Source: Vibrio mytili (GTDB lineage: Bacteria > Pseudomonadota > Gammaproteobacteria > Enterobacterales > Vibrionaceae). From it: a DNA stretch of 64,000 nucleotides. The DNA lies in contig NZ_JXOK01000008.1 of the NCBI RefSeq assembly GCF_000830505.1, forward strand, positions 81,833-145,832, written 5' to 3'. The position numbers and the translations under genes were made by a program. The notes beneath the pieces were generated by a model, which saw only the letters and a list, made by a program, of their open reading frames with translations, searched no databases and was not told where the DNA came from. Position 1 is the first letter of the stretch, and every line of letters begins with the position of its first letter. This document shows, piece after piece, positions 52,373 through 64,000 of this stretch.

Positions 52373-54548
52373 GCTTTACCTCCTTCACGAACGATAGAAA
52401 CGGCACGAACCCGATTAGTGCGAGTGTTTTTTTCTTGCGCACTCAATATCTCTTTAGGTGAACCTTGCGCGATCACGACACCTTTATCGAGCACAACGAT
52501 TCGGTCGCAAAGAGAAAGGAATGTGTGTTTATGCGAGCTAATTACCATTGTTACGTGACGTGGTAACAACTGTAAGGAGTTAAACAATGCAGCTTCTGCA
52601 TTTCGGTCTAAAGAACTGGTTGGTTCATCCATAACTAACAAGGCGGGTTCACGATAGAGTGCACGGGCAATCGCAACCGCTTGCCTCTGCCCACCAGAAA
52701 GGAAACGGCCGCCCTCGCCAACCTGAGTTTCTAATCCATGGGGTAATCGACTCATGTAGTAATTAAGCCCGGACAATTCAATCGACTTGCTGAGCTTTTC
52801 CTGATCCACCGTATCGTGGCCTAAGACGATGTTTTCCATCACAGAACCATAGACTAGCTGTACTTGCTGACCAACCCACCCTGTTTTGTCGCGCAGTAAT
52901 GAGATTGGCCACAACTGACTATCCACGTTATCAAAGTATAGGTTTCCTCAGAGGGAACAAGTTGGCTGGTGATCAAGGACATTAATGTCGACTTTCCAGC
53001 ACCCGCAGCCCCAATAATGCCAATTCGCTCTCCCGGCTTAATCGCGATATCGACTCCCTGAAGACAAGGCATATCGACATCTGGGTAACGAAAACTAACA
53101 TTTTCTAGACGAACCTCTCCGGTAAATTCACCCGAGGTGATCACTTGGTTGTGTTGCGTCTCTTGCGGTAGAGACATTATCGAGTTCAACCCCTCAATCG
53201 CGGTTTTGGTTTGCTGGTAGCGCAGTATTAACATTGCGAGCTGATTCACTGCACTGGCTGCGCGACCACTCAGCATCACAATCGCGATCAACCCACCCAT
53301 ACTGAGCAGACCTTCCGATATTCGGTATACCCCAGTCACAATCAACGCAATCGTGATCACTTGTTGGCTCGATTGAATCGAATACGACACGATATTTGAG
53401 TAATGTCGAGACTGGTTCTGCCAATCTGACAAGGCGGAAATAGTTTGCTCCCAACGTTTCTGCGATTCGCCGGTTGCATTATGCTGTTTGATTTCAGTGA
53501 TCGATGACAGACAATCGTATAAATGTGCTTGGCGTTTCATAGACAGTGCCGAGCTCTCATTATGCGACTTTTCAATCTTTGATTTAACGAAACAGCCCAG
53601 AATCAGCAAGGTGAGCATCACTACGACAGGGATAAACATCATTGGTCCCCCCAGCCAGCCAATAAGCGCTAAAAACAGCAAAGTGAACGGCAAATCGACA
53701 ATCGTGACTAATGACACGGAAGTAAAAAAGTCTCTGACGCTATCAAAGTCTTGTAGCTGGCGAGCAAACGCTCCAACAGAAGCTGGGCGATGTTCCAGCT
53801 TCATTCCCATGACCTTAGAAAACAATATCGAAGACAGCTTGTTATCTATATATTTTCCAGCAGTATCAGTGACCACTCCCCTGGCTTTACGTAGTAACCA
53901 ATCAAACAAAACCACCACAGTGACGCCCCCAACTAATACCCAAAGAGTATTAAACGCTTGGTTTGGGACAACACGATCGTAAACATTCATTGTGAATAGG
54001 GGCACCACTAAGGCCAGCACATTAATCAACAAAGAGGCAATAATCAGATCGCGGTACCAAGGTGTCATCTCTTTAACAACGGAAAACAACCAGTTATCAC
54101 TGCGCCGTGGCTGCAGCGAGTCCACGCGATGATCAAAGCTAGGCTGAACAGCGATTTGCCACCCCTTTACTTCATACTGACGTTGAAGCTCACTCTTTGT
54201 GAGTTCGAGTTTTTCCCACCGTTCACTATTTGGAGAAAGAACGTGATAAACATTGTCTTTTTTAGCGGAGATAATAACTGGCTTTTGACTGCCTTTTTCA
54301 ATGGCAACGACAGGAAAGGAAAGCATTGGAATATCTTTAATGTTAACTAAAGTCAGTTCTAAATCCGCATGCTCGCAAGCCCTAACAAACAGTTCACTGT
54401 CTAATTTGCCTTCTGTTAGAGGCAAGCCGGACAGTATCTTCTTTGGATGATGGCGCAGTTCAAAGTGACGTAAGAGCCAAACAACAACTGACATCCAAGC
54501 ATCCTGTTGGTTGTCAGTGGCTGAAGTACTTTGAGTATGTTCAATCAT
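52369..54548 (-). CDS. Type I secretion ABC transporter (LapB/HlyB-like), frameshifted in the ATPase domain
   Basis: The first frame (54548-52854) holds a C39-like N-terminal domain without catalytic Cys, about six membrane helices (ASLLINVLALVVPLFTMNVYDRV and others) and Walker A GAAGAGKSTL. It is then lost at about 52946. The second frame (52926-52369) continues with VGQQVQLVYGS, signature FLSGGQRQAVAIARAL and Walker B LLVMDEPTSSLD. One missing base in the GG of TCTGAGGAAACC restores SEGNLYFDNVDSQLWP. The joined protein is about 726 residues, the usual length. It energises export of the adhesin. The start overlaps the adhesin stop by four bases. Confidence 0.9.
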
Positions 54549-57500
54549 GACAGACCACCTACGACCAAATTGTTATCATCGATCATTTTCTGTAACACAT
54601 CGGCTTCAGATACTCCCGTCGAATCTCCGCGATACAGGTCATCTATGGTTGTGCCAGCTAGTAAGATCTCTTGTTTGGTTCCTGCACCTTCCGGTTTTAG
54701 GCTGAGCGTCACACCTTGACTATCTTCAGCGAGGTCAATTTTGTTATCTAAACCATTAATCGTCAGTGCGCTTACAATTGCCGAAACATCAACGGTGTCG
54801 TTATCACCAAGTAAGAAATGGGTTTGAAAATCGCTGATAACATCTCGAGATGGCGACAGTAATGTCCCTACACCAGAGCTATCAAACACGAAGGTATCAT
54901 TACCATCACCACCGATAAGCAAGTCGTTGTCGGCAGTCGCCATCAATATCGAATCGCCAACCTCAACGAGCGATACCGATACAACTTGCGGAAGTCCTAA
55001 TGCTGATTGGTCGTCAATGGATGCTTCTGGAGTGATGGTTAGTTCAAACTGCTCTGCTCCGCTATAGCCACCGATGATAGAAAGATCAGATACGTTGTCG
55101 TAATCAACTTTATATACGCCGTCAGAGTACGTGCCATAATTGAGCTCTAATCCAGCTGGTAACCCGCTAATCATCACACTTCCAGTTTCATTTGATGCTG
55201 GCGCAACTAATGTCATCTCTAACCCTAAAGGAATCTCACCCGATGCCTCGGACACGATAGAGTTATACTCAGCTGTCAACATTGGCTCATCAGGTTCAGG
55301 GGTGATTCGAATGGTAAGATCTTGGGTTTCTGGATCACCATAATCACTTTCGAGCACGCCAGAAACGATGGCTTTATCGTACGTACGGACACTAAGCGTT
55401 ACGTCCATTGAACCAAAGGCATTTTTGGGAATAAAATCTAATCCGTCGACTTCATTTGCACGAACTAAAATGGTCGCCACAGCATTGCCGTTGTCATCAA
55501 GATTAAACAACGCAAATTGATTACCAATGCGAATACGCCCCAGACCTTCTAACGAACTCGCGTCGGAGCTAGAGTTAATGATCATTGAGACTTCTAGATA
55601 TTCATTACTGCTGGTTTCAGTGCTACTTGCCTCAAAGTCTAAATGAATCGTGTTGTTTTCTCTTCCCGAAACAAAGTCGGACGAGACGTCCAAATCCGTA
55701 TTATCGCCAATAGGTAATACAGCCACGTTAAAGGTAGCGGATGAATTGTTGTAGCTGGTTGTGCCTTTTTCTTGAGTTATGGCCTCCAAAGTCAGTGGAA
55801 TGTCTCCACTAAAATCTGGCGGTGGTAACAAATAAATATTGCTCAATTGTTGCTCAGAGACTTGCCACTCCGTGCTAGTACCATTAGTTGAACCATTGTT
55901 TGGCAATAACTCAAAATTACCGTTGTTGTTCCAGACAAGCACAGCATCTTTCGGTACGCCTGTAACAATGAGTGACATAGACTCAGAACCATCTTGGTCA
56001 ACCAGTGAGGCAGACAAGTTGCCTAGAGATATATAGTTATCTTCATTACCAACCACGTCTTGGGAAGTTAATATTGCCTTATCAACAACAGGCTCTACCA
56101 TCACTGAAACAGATGTGGTTTTAGTTTGGGTGTCAACGGCGTTTTCGCTGGACAGGCAACTATCAGTCACTTCATCTGTGATATTCACATCAACCGTTAA
56201 CACGAGCTCTCCACTGTAGTTTTCCGGAGGGAGAAGTTGAACCTCGTTTAACCGCTCGGCATCCGTTATTGTCCAGGTTCCGTCTCCGTTGTCGACCAAT
56301 AAGCTGTTATCCTGCGCCAAAAGTACTGCATCATCTGACACTGAAATCCTAATCCAGTTTACTGTTTCTAATCCTGTTGCCGTATTCCCCTCACCGCTGA
56401 TCGTTTGGCCTGCTTCAACACTATCTCCGAGTACTAGGTCGAGACCAAGAGTCGTTCGAGTGTCTTCTTGTACAGATATAATGTTCGGCTCAACGTTTAT
56501 GTCATCAACAACCGGGGCAATTTGCACGGTAATCGTTTGTGATGTTGTTTTGGTTTCACCATCACAAGGGGCGGTTTCGGTCACTTCCATACTAAAGCTG
56601 ATACATCCCGCAAAGTCTTCATCGATTCCTGTGATCATTAAGGTTTCGAGCCCAGAAGCGGTGATCGAGTACCCCAACAAGTTTCCTGACGTGTCAAAGG
56701 CCGGAGTTACGCCTTCGCCCTCAAACTCAACACCATCTGGTAATGACGCTGCTGGCACGAAAAAAGAAACGGAGTTGCTGTCGCTGCTAGCAACGTCTGG
56801 ATTGAGGTATTGCCCTAGATTGATGTTTTCCCCTTCAGACGCAACAATATCTCCGCTCTGCACACTTCCGGGCTCTCCTGGCGCTTCACATCCTCCCCCC
56901 GTCCCGCCGGAGTGCCCGGTAACCTGAATTTGAAACTGACCACTAATATACTGAGAATCCGTGCCATCTTTGACGAACCCTTTAACCACAATATCTAGCA
57001 CACCGGTATTCACGGGGCTGAATATCGTTGCGCCCGCCAGAAGATCTTTGGCCGTCTCGACAACACTGTCGCTGGTGATATCACCCATTGGGATCAGCCA
57101 GTTCCCGTTAGCATCTTGTGATACACCGTTTGGGTGAGAGATCACTAAATTCTCTTCACCGTTAAATTGAACTACGATGTAATCCAAATACTCGGAGCCA
57201 TCGAGATCCTCTTCGGTAAAGGTAATCGCTCCACTTATATCAATCGCAGAGCCATCGGTACTGGTCAGCACTTCACTTGTGCCTTCAAGTCGTGTTTTGT
57301 GTACGTCTTCGCTACCAATATCAACTTTACCCGCGACAGCAATATCCAAAGTACCCGAGATATCTTTGGTATCTGTTTTCCCTGTAGGTGATACATCGGT
57401 CACTTCATATGTCACGTCAATGCTAAACGCACCGCTTAAATCTTCGTCTGCGATAACAGTAAAGCGGCCGCTGTTTAACAGCTCAATTAAAGAAGAATTA

Positions 57501-60500
57501 GTATCGATTAACGCATTTAAATCTAAAGGCAAATCCGTCGACTCAATCACTGCGCCATCAAAGTACAGTGTTAAACCTGCAGGAATCGAGTCTATCGAAT
57601 AGCCAGTAAGTGACTCACTCTCATCGATGTCTTGATCCACCACTGGCTCCAAATGAAGTGTAATACTCCTGTCTTCAACACCACTCGTCTGGACGGATTG
57701 CCCATCCTTCTGGTCCACGACTGGAGATACATCCATCTCGACGGTGAGAGGGAACTCAGCGGAATCCCCATCTGGCTCGGTGGACACTACTGTCACATCA
57801 AGAGTGAGTAATCCGCTGAAATCTTGAGCGGGTTTGAGATAGGTCTTCGATAGTATCGTGTTAGAAACCTGATAAACTGGGCCGGTTAACGCATCCACAT
57901 AAGCAATGGGCAGCGTGACTGGGTCACCATTCACGTCCACCAGCGATGTCCCTTGCGGGATATTCCCAAGCAACACGTTTATCTCCTCAGAGACATCGTC
58001 ATCAGAGGTCTGAATGATAAAGTCCAGTTGAATCAAAGCATCTTCGTTCAGCGGTGAAGCGTTGCTGATGATTTTACTTCCACCATCATATTGCCAGTGG
58101 CCTTGACCTGCGTCGGAAACAACAGGTTCATCCACCACCCCTTTAAGACTTATGGCTACCGTTTTTGTACCACTTTCAGCGGTTTCATTAATTGGGGCCA
58201 GACCGTCAACTGTCGATTCAGTCGACATTGCTGTCACCTGGATGGACAGAGATTCGGTATAAGAACTGATGTCCTCTTTAGGCGTCAATAGAGCATTTGA
58301 ACTTGCTAGCGCTTGTGCCGACACCATGTAGGTATTCGCAGCGATAAGCGTAATTCCCGCACCTATGGGCAATGTCCAGCCATCTTGAACTTCAATTCGA
58401 AACGCTAGCGTTTCTGAACCATCCGTATCGGAAAGGCTTCCCGATACATAATTTTTAAGATCGATAAGTTGATCTTCCAAGCCTTTAATGTTTTTCACAC
58501 TAAGAGACGGCGTATCTGCATCGGGTGATACATTCACAATAACTTGATGTGAAATTTCTGCTGTTTTATCGCTATTGTCAGCAAAGACATTCCCGGCTTC
58601 GGTACTTATTGCCTTGATATCAAAAGTAAATTTACCCGCCACATTTCGATCTGAGGTAATTTGCATTTGATTGAGTTGGTTTTGATTATAAGCTTTGCCT
58701 TCAACGATCAAAGAGCCATTGCGAGTGATCTCTAAACCATCTGGAATATTAGAAATTTTATATTGAAGTGTTTCAGACCCATCCAAATCAAATAGGTTCG
58801 CCACAATATCCAAAACGGTTGGCGTATTTGAGTCTTCAACCGTTTGGTATTCAAACACAGACGATGGCGCCCACTCTGGAGCATCCGCTACTGGTAGTAC
58901 ATTGACGTCGAGCGTGCCTGAAGCATCCAAAACAACACCATCTGGATTAATGTCTGAGGTAATAACTGACGAGATTTCTAGCGAAACAGATAACGTATTA
59001 TCTGACACATTCAAAGCGGGTTCGAATATTAGCGTCCCTTTTGGTACGGCAAAGCTCCCCACTTCGCGCAGTTGACCATCTGAATATCTCAGACTAACAA
59101 ATCCATCATTGTCGTCGTCATTAAGTTCCACATCATCCAGATACAGAGTCCCTCCCTGCAAAGATGAAACCGATATCCGGATTTCTTCAACTCGCTCGTT
59201 ATTATCGTTATCACCAGCAAATACACGGATCGGAAGCTGAACTGCATCAACAGGCCTACCATTATTCGCGCCATTATCTTCTAAAGTATCGACCGCCGTT
59301 AAGCGTATAAACCCTTGAGAGTCATTCAGAGTCAGTAGTATATTACTGTCAACCTGATCACCATCCGAATCCATGACTGTCAGCGTTAAATTGTCGAATA
59401 GTCCACCGACAGGTGTGGTAACGTTGAACGCGGTATTTAACTCAAAATCACCGTTTTCAGCGATAACCAGAGTGCCGTATAGGTTGTTGCCGTCATCGGC
59501 ATTGAGCAAGTCAATGACCCAGCTACCATTAGAATAATTTCCGCTATTCTCGTCATAAGTGACGCCTTGATAAGTGATGCTAGAGATGACGGCACCATCA
59601 GCCCCAACGGGATCACTATTGTTGGTAAACCAGTTGCCTATGTATTCATCACCCTCGGTCAACTCGAGTGCATTCGAAATCGCATCGGGAATATCATCAG
59701 TGACTGAAACCGAATAGGTTTCCGCTGGAGAGCTATCTCCGTCGTTATCAGTGACAGAGATAGAAAAATTGACGAGCAGCTCATTTTCGTCAAACAGAAC
59801 ACCGCTAGGAGGCGCGTGCTCCATCGCCTGATAAAGGTCAAACTCAACCGTGCCATCTAAATTGAATCGTATTCTGAATACATGTTGCGAGCTCTCATCT
59901 ATCGCATAGAGCCAACCCTCAGAATCCGAGCTATTCAACGTGATCAGACTACCCGTGCTGGTTTTATAATTTAAGGCATTAAAAGCATCGGTATCGACAT
60001 CAATACGTACGACATCATCGGAGCCACGAATAAATGTTAATGACGGTGTACTGCTTTCGCTTCCCGGCTCTTGACCATCGTCCACTAACCCATTCTCGTT
60101 TGTCGTCACTCCACTATTTACAACGATTTCTGGCGATAAACCATCATAGATTCTGATGTTTGATTCCGCTGAGATTTCCGTTCCATCAGAATCCCGAGTA
60201 ACGATGGGAACAGGAATGAGTACTTGGGTGCCATCACCAACAACGTGATCGACCTCTCGATACAAATTTACTTGAACAGAAATATCAGCGGTGCCTGATT
60301 CCACTAATGAAAAATCACCGGGCAACAGCACCTCAAAGACGGTCTCATCATTTTGTGTCACGGCGTCATAGCTACCATCGCCATTATCTCGCCAAGTCAA
60401 GACTGCGCCATTGTATGTTACGGGACCACCATCAGAGTTCACCACGGTGTCACCTGTCTCCACCGTTAAACCCAAAAATACAATTGGGTCCAGCGACGTG

Positions 60501-63500
60501 AGTCCCGTGACTTGAACATTGGCGGTGGCTGAAACGCCATCAGGCGCGACAGCTGGATCTTTCGGGTTTTCTGTTAGCTCCACCGTGTTATTGGGAATAA
60601 CAATCTCACCATTATCATTGTCATAAACGTTAATATCTAATGGGATTGAAGTCGTATCAGAATCAGAATCCGTTGCAATGACTACCAAGGGAATATTAAG
60701 AGGATCGCCTTCAAGTTGGTCCAGTGCACGATACAATTCGAAGCGATAACTGATATCGCCACTCGTTTCTATAGGCAACACCACATCAAGCACGACTTTA
60801 AACACATCAACTTGTGTGCTGCCATCACTGTCTAAGATATACCCACGTACAGATAAGCCATCATCTGCAATTTGATAGAGAACGTCTTTACCTCCGCTGG
60901 TTATAAGCGATAGGTTTGTTGTGCTTAATACAAGCTCATCGACGTAGTCGCTGCCAATATCTAAACTGAAGCTTCCACCCGACAGGATATCTCCGCCCAA
61001 TAAATCCACTTCGTTGACATTGAGTTGTGTCGTATTGGTTAGAGCTGGATCCACGCCATCTTGAATAACAAACGTGACGTTGTTACTTCCCAATGACGAC
61101 GAGTCAAGATCCTGACCTTCAATCACCAATGGAAGCTCAATAAAATCGCCAACCAGTACTTGATCCAAAGGATAATTCAGTTCTAAATCAATGGACGCAA
61201 TGACGTCATTGCCGTTTGCAGTACCGCTTAGCAACAAAGTAAACACGGTGACTCCGTTGACCGAAGCGGTGATCTGTTTGGCGTCTGTACTTAAGGCATA
61301 TTCAAGAGGCGCATCCGCGACAGAACTGGTCAACTCTAACGCTTGGAGTTTCGCCAAAGACGCCGCATCAAAAATCAGCGAGTCTGGGTCTGGGTTGTCC
61401 GAGCCTGCCAAAACGTTGGTGTGGCTCGTCGCCCTTAATAGCGAGTCAGAAAGTGAGGTTTCTTTGGTCACAGCCACGCTCTCTTCTATACTGCCTGGCT
61501 CACCATCTAATACATTGATGGTCGTGGTCGCTAACCCGTAGTCATCAGACAAATCCCCTGCTGCATACCGGAATGTCACCGTTTGCTCAATGGTATTATC
61601 TAGATTTCGACTCGCGACCAGTTCCCAATCACCATTGGAATGCACGGTTAGCACGCCTTTGTCGAGATTGAAAGTGACCGAACCTTCATCAGGCACACGC
61701 TGCTGCTGCCCATTAACTTCCACAACTCGTACATGAAGTTGACCGTCCAAATCAACATCGTTATCTAATACGTTGCCTGTGACGGTTTCCCCTTCTGTCA
61801 CCGTGTAAGATTCATCTCTTACTAAAGGATCGGAGTCATAGATGGTTATGGGGAGTTTGGCAACCACCGTTTCCGAAGTACCATCGGCGTCTATTTGCGT
61901 ATCATCAATCAGTAACGCCGTTATAAGGTAATCTTCCCCCGGAGCTTGATCGACGACTTCAAAAAACGTGATATCAACCGTTCCGTTATCGTTGATTTGT
62001 GCCGTAAATACCACGCGATTGTCTGCCGACGTACCAGTAAGGTTTTGCCGCCATTGGATATAAGCGTCTCAATGGGTTGCCCGACTGAAGTCAAGTTGGC
62101 GATGAGAAATTGATCGGAATGGAATGTGGCTTGCGCATTTTCAATATTGATATTTGCATCGCCACTGTGTTGACCGTTCAAGTAAATGATATTTTCAGAA
62201 AACGACGTCGCATCCGGAAGGACAATCGTCGGCATATCGTCAAGCACTGAGTTCCCAGCGATATCCCACACTTCAGCTTCTATCGTCCAAGTTGCGTTCT
62301 GATCCAGCGCGTCAACATTAATGTCGTCCACACGCCAGTTCCCCGAAGCGTCAACTTTACCAGTAAACGTCAGATCACTTTGCCCATCACTGACTCGTAT
62401 AACCACGTCCAGACCAGGTTCCACACCCGATGTTGAGCCGCGCATTTCAGTAACAGTGCCCTGCCTAAAGCTCTCTACGTCTAAACCACCTTGTGAGTAA
62501 AAGGACGTATCAATATCAATGGTAGGAAACGTAGAATCTATGACCGTTGCGCTATCTAACGATGTCGCAGGGTTACCAGCAATATCTGAAGTCGACGCCG
62601 TTACGGTTAACGCACCATCAGCAAGAGCCGTCAAATCCTGATTTTCTACACGCCACTCACCACTAGAAACAACCGCCGTCAGTGTTTGCTTAGTCCCTTC
62701 GGAATCCGTGACCACAACATCAACAGTTTGACCATCTTCCACCCCCGTCACCTGACCGAAAAGAGTCACTGAGTGACGTTCTGCACTGTTAAGATAGCCA
62801 TCACCACCATCTTCTACATCAATAGTAATGAGCGCTTGCGTGTCTTTAACAATGGTATTTTGGGCAGTAGTTGGATTGCCCGCGATATCCTCAGAACTGG
62901 CAACAACAGTTAAAACGCCATCCTCCATACTAGAAAGATCGACCTCATCGAGAGACCAACTGCCACCGTTTACGGTGGTATTGAAAGATACGCTTGTACC
63001 ATTCTCGTCGGTGACGGAAATAGAAATAGATTGTCCATCCTCGACATTCTCAACTTTGCCTTCAATGCGTGTACTTTCAATCTCAAATTGATTTAAATAC
63101 CGATCGCCATTTCCTTCAAAATCGACCGCTATGTCTGCCAGCGTATCTTTTATCGTCGTATCATTGGCGCTAATACTCTCGCCATACGTGTCGGTTATCA
63201 CTGCAGTGACGGTTAACGGACCTTCCTCCAGAGACGTCAGATCAATACCTGTAACTTGGTAAGACTCATTTTTTACTATGGCACTAACGTTGACCGTTTG
63301 GCCAAGGCTATCGGTAATCGTAATCTGAACAACCCAATCGTCATTCACCTCAAGCGCGCCACCTTGAATGGTCACGCTAGGCACTTCAAATTGGTTTTCG
63401 TAACCATCACCACCGTCTAATATGTCGACCGTCAGCTCAGCATCTTTTCTCAACCCTTCAACTGTATGAGAAAACTCTTGCTCGTTCTTGTTATCGAATA

Positions 63501-63837
63501 ACGCTATACCTCGGGTATCAAAGCCGGCCTCAACCAATTTCTCGGGCAGAACAGCCAAGATATGACTGACAAAACTCGCGCCTTCAGACGACTCAGTAAA
63601 GTCCGAATTATCCTCTGAAAAAGCCGATGAAGCCTCACTGGTTATTTGGGCCGCGATTTGTTTAAAGTCCACATCAATGGAATCTGAATCGGGTTCTAAG
63701 TCTAGACTCTCTGTATTTATGACCAGAGTCTCAACACCCGGAACGTTTTGGTCTGTTGGCAACACTTCAACCCAAGAACCATCGCTTAGTATTGCCCACT
63801 TAACGCTACCAACTTGAATATAGATTATCGGTGTCAT
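54545..63837 (-). CDS. Giant type I secreted adhesin (BapA/LapA-like), frameshifted at about 62038
   Basis: Two overlapping frames, 63837-61921 (N-terminal) and about 62040-54545 (C-terminal), join into one chain of about 3,097 residues if one A is missing in CTTACTGG, restoring KTLTGTSADNRVVFTAQ. The N-terminal part has four Ig-like modules, each opening with I/V-D-DGGDGYLN and containing VTDSEGT/VTDENGT and GEWRV/GSWSLD. The middle holds many cadherin/VCBS-like repeats (YTVTEGETVTGNVLDNDVDLDG). The C terminus has one RTX loop GGDGNDTFVFD and a VCA0849-type secretion target. It should bind surfaces or cells and build biofilm. The GGC-containing linker and Cys residues at 56130-56900 are unusual for this class. 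First gene of the six-gene operon. Confidence 0.9.
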
Positions 63838-64000
63838 AATTAGAACCATAAAGAAACACTAACTTAGAGTATGGACGACATCTGCAACAAATCAAATATG
63901 AGATTTTAGAATTAACTTTATCAATCATCAGGTTATAAAGTTATCATCGATTAAAATCTCCTTGATTGAATCACGTTACTAATGTGTAGACTGTGTAACC

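Noticed and set aside
62014..62020. Independent start of a 2,489-residue protein at 62014
   Set aside because: The GTG is inside a coding region that continues from the upstream frame once one base is restored; no ribosome-binding site.
63400..63837. LapG-type cleavage site in the adhesin N terminus
   Set aside because: No TAAG or PAAG sequence was found in the first 150 residues, so a LapD/LapG retention module is not claimed.

Overview
The window looks like a chromosome segment of a marine Vibrio, probably of the Harveyi/Natriegens group. The support is a tandem glycine riboswitch in front of a Na+/alanine-glycine symporter (the arrangement known from V. cholerae VC1422), vibrio-type integron attC DNA, a trypsin-like protease with a GlyGly-CTERM tail, and a giant type I secreted adhesin with the VCA0849-type C-terminal target domain. 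Species assignment is inference; no rRNA or tRNA gene was seen.

Layout. (1) 1-6011, minus strand: urea ABC transporter urtABCDE running into the start of a urease cluster (ureD is cut by the window edge). (2) 6355-10635, plus strand, divergent from urtA: an NCS1-permease-like sensor module, a hybrid histidine kinase and a LuxR-type response regulator, probably controlling urea or ureide use. (3) 10896-13146, accessory DNA: a small unknown gene, a cluster of near-perfect palindromes, and two integron-type gene cassettes (an unknown protein and a GNAT acetyltransferase) with one complete attC, far from any visible integrase. (4) 13163-14274: a two-subunit chromate transporter. (5) 14347-24826: a purine/ureide catabolic island. 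A minus-strand operon encodes an NCS1 permease, amidase, HpxW-like hydrolase, ureidoglycine-type aminotransferase, allantoate amidohydrolase and a protein of unknown function. A plus-strand operon encodes a GntR regulator, an allantoin racemase and PuuE allantoinase. Two copies of an ATTGTATACAAT palindrome lie between them and are the likely GntR operators. (6) 25012-47957, mostly housekeeping: HAD hydrolase, coiled-coil membrane protein, glycine riboswitch and symporter, peptidases M14 and M32, LysE and EamA exporters, an LpxL-type acyltransferase, serine protease, SMR pump, metA with three Met boxes, a PilW-like lipoprotein, MarR regulator, gabD and a BCCT transporter. (7) 48267-63837, minus strand: a six-gene operon for a roughly 3,100-residue adhesin, its ABC/HlyD/TolC secretion apparatus, an OmpA-like lipoprotein and a PstS-like periplasmic protein.

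How the parts connect: the ureide island should release urea and ammonia from allantoin, while the left end imports urea and hydrolyses it, so the two form a nitrogen-scavenging route.

Quality note: five genes (Na+/Ala-Gly symporter, an alpha/beta hydrolase, the BCCT transporter, the type I secretion ABC ATPase and the giant adhesin) are each split by what reads as loss of one base, mostly beside a short homopolymer. The sensor-kinase pair may be a sixth case. The shared direction and type of change suggest sequencing or assembly error more than six independent mutations. These genes are listed as whole spans and the break is stated in each.
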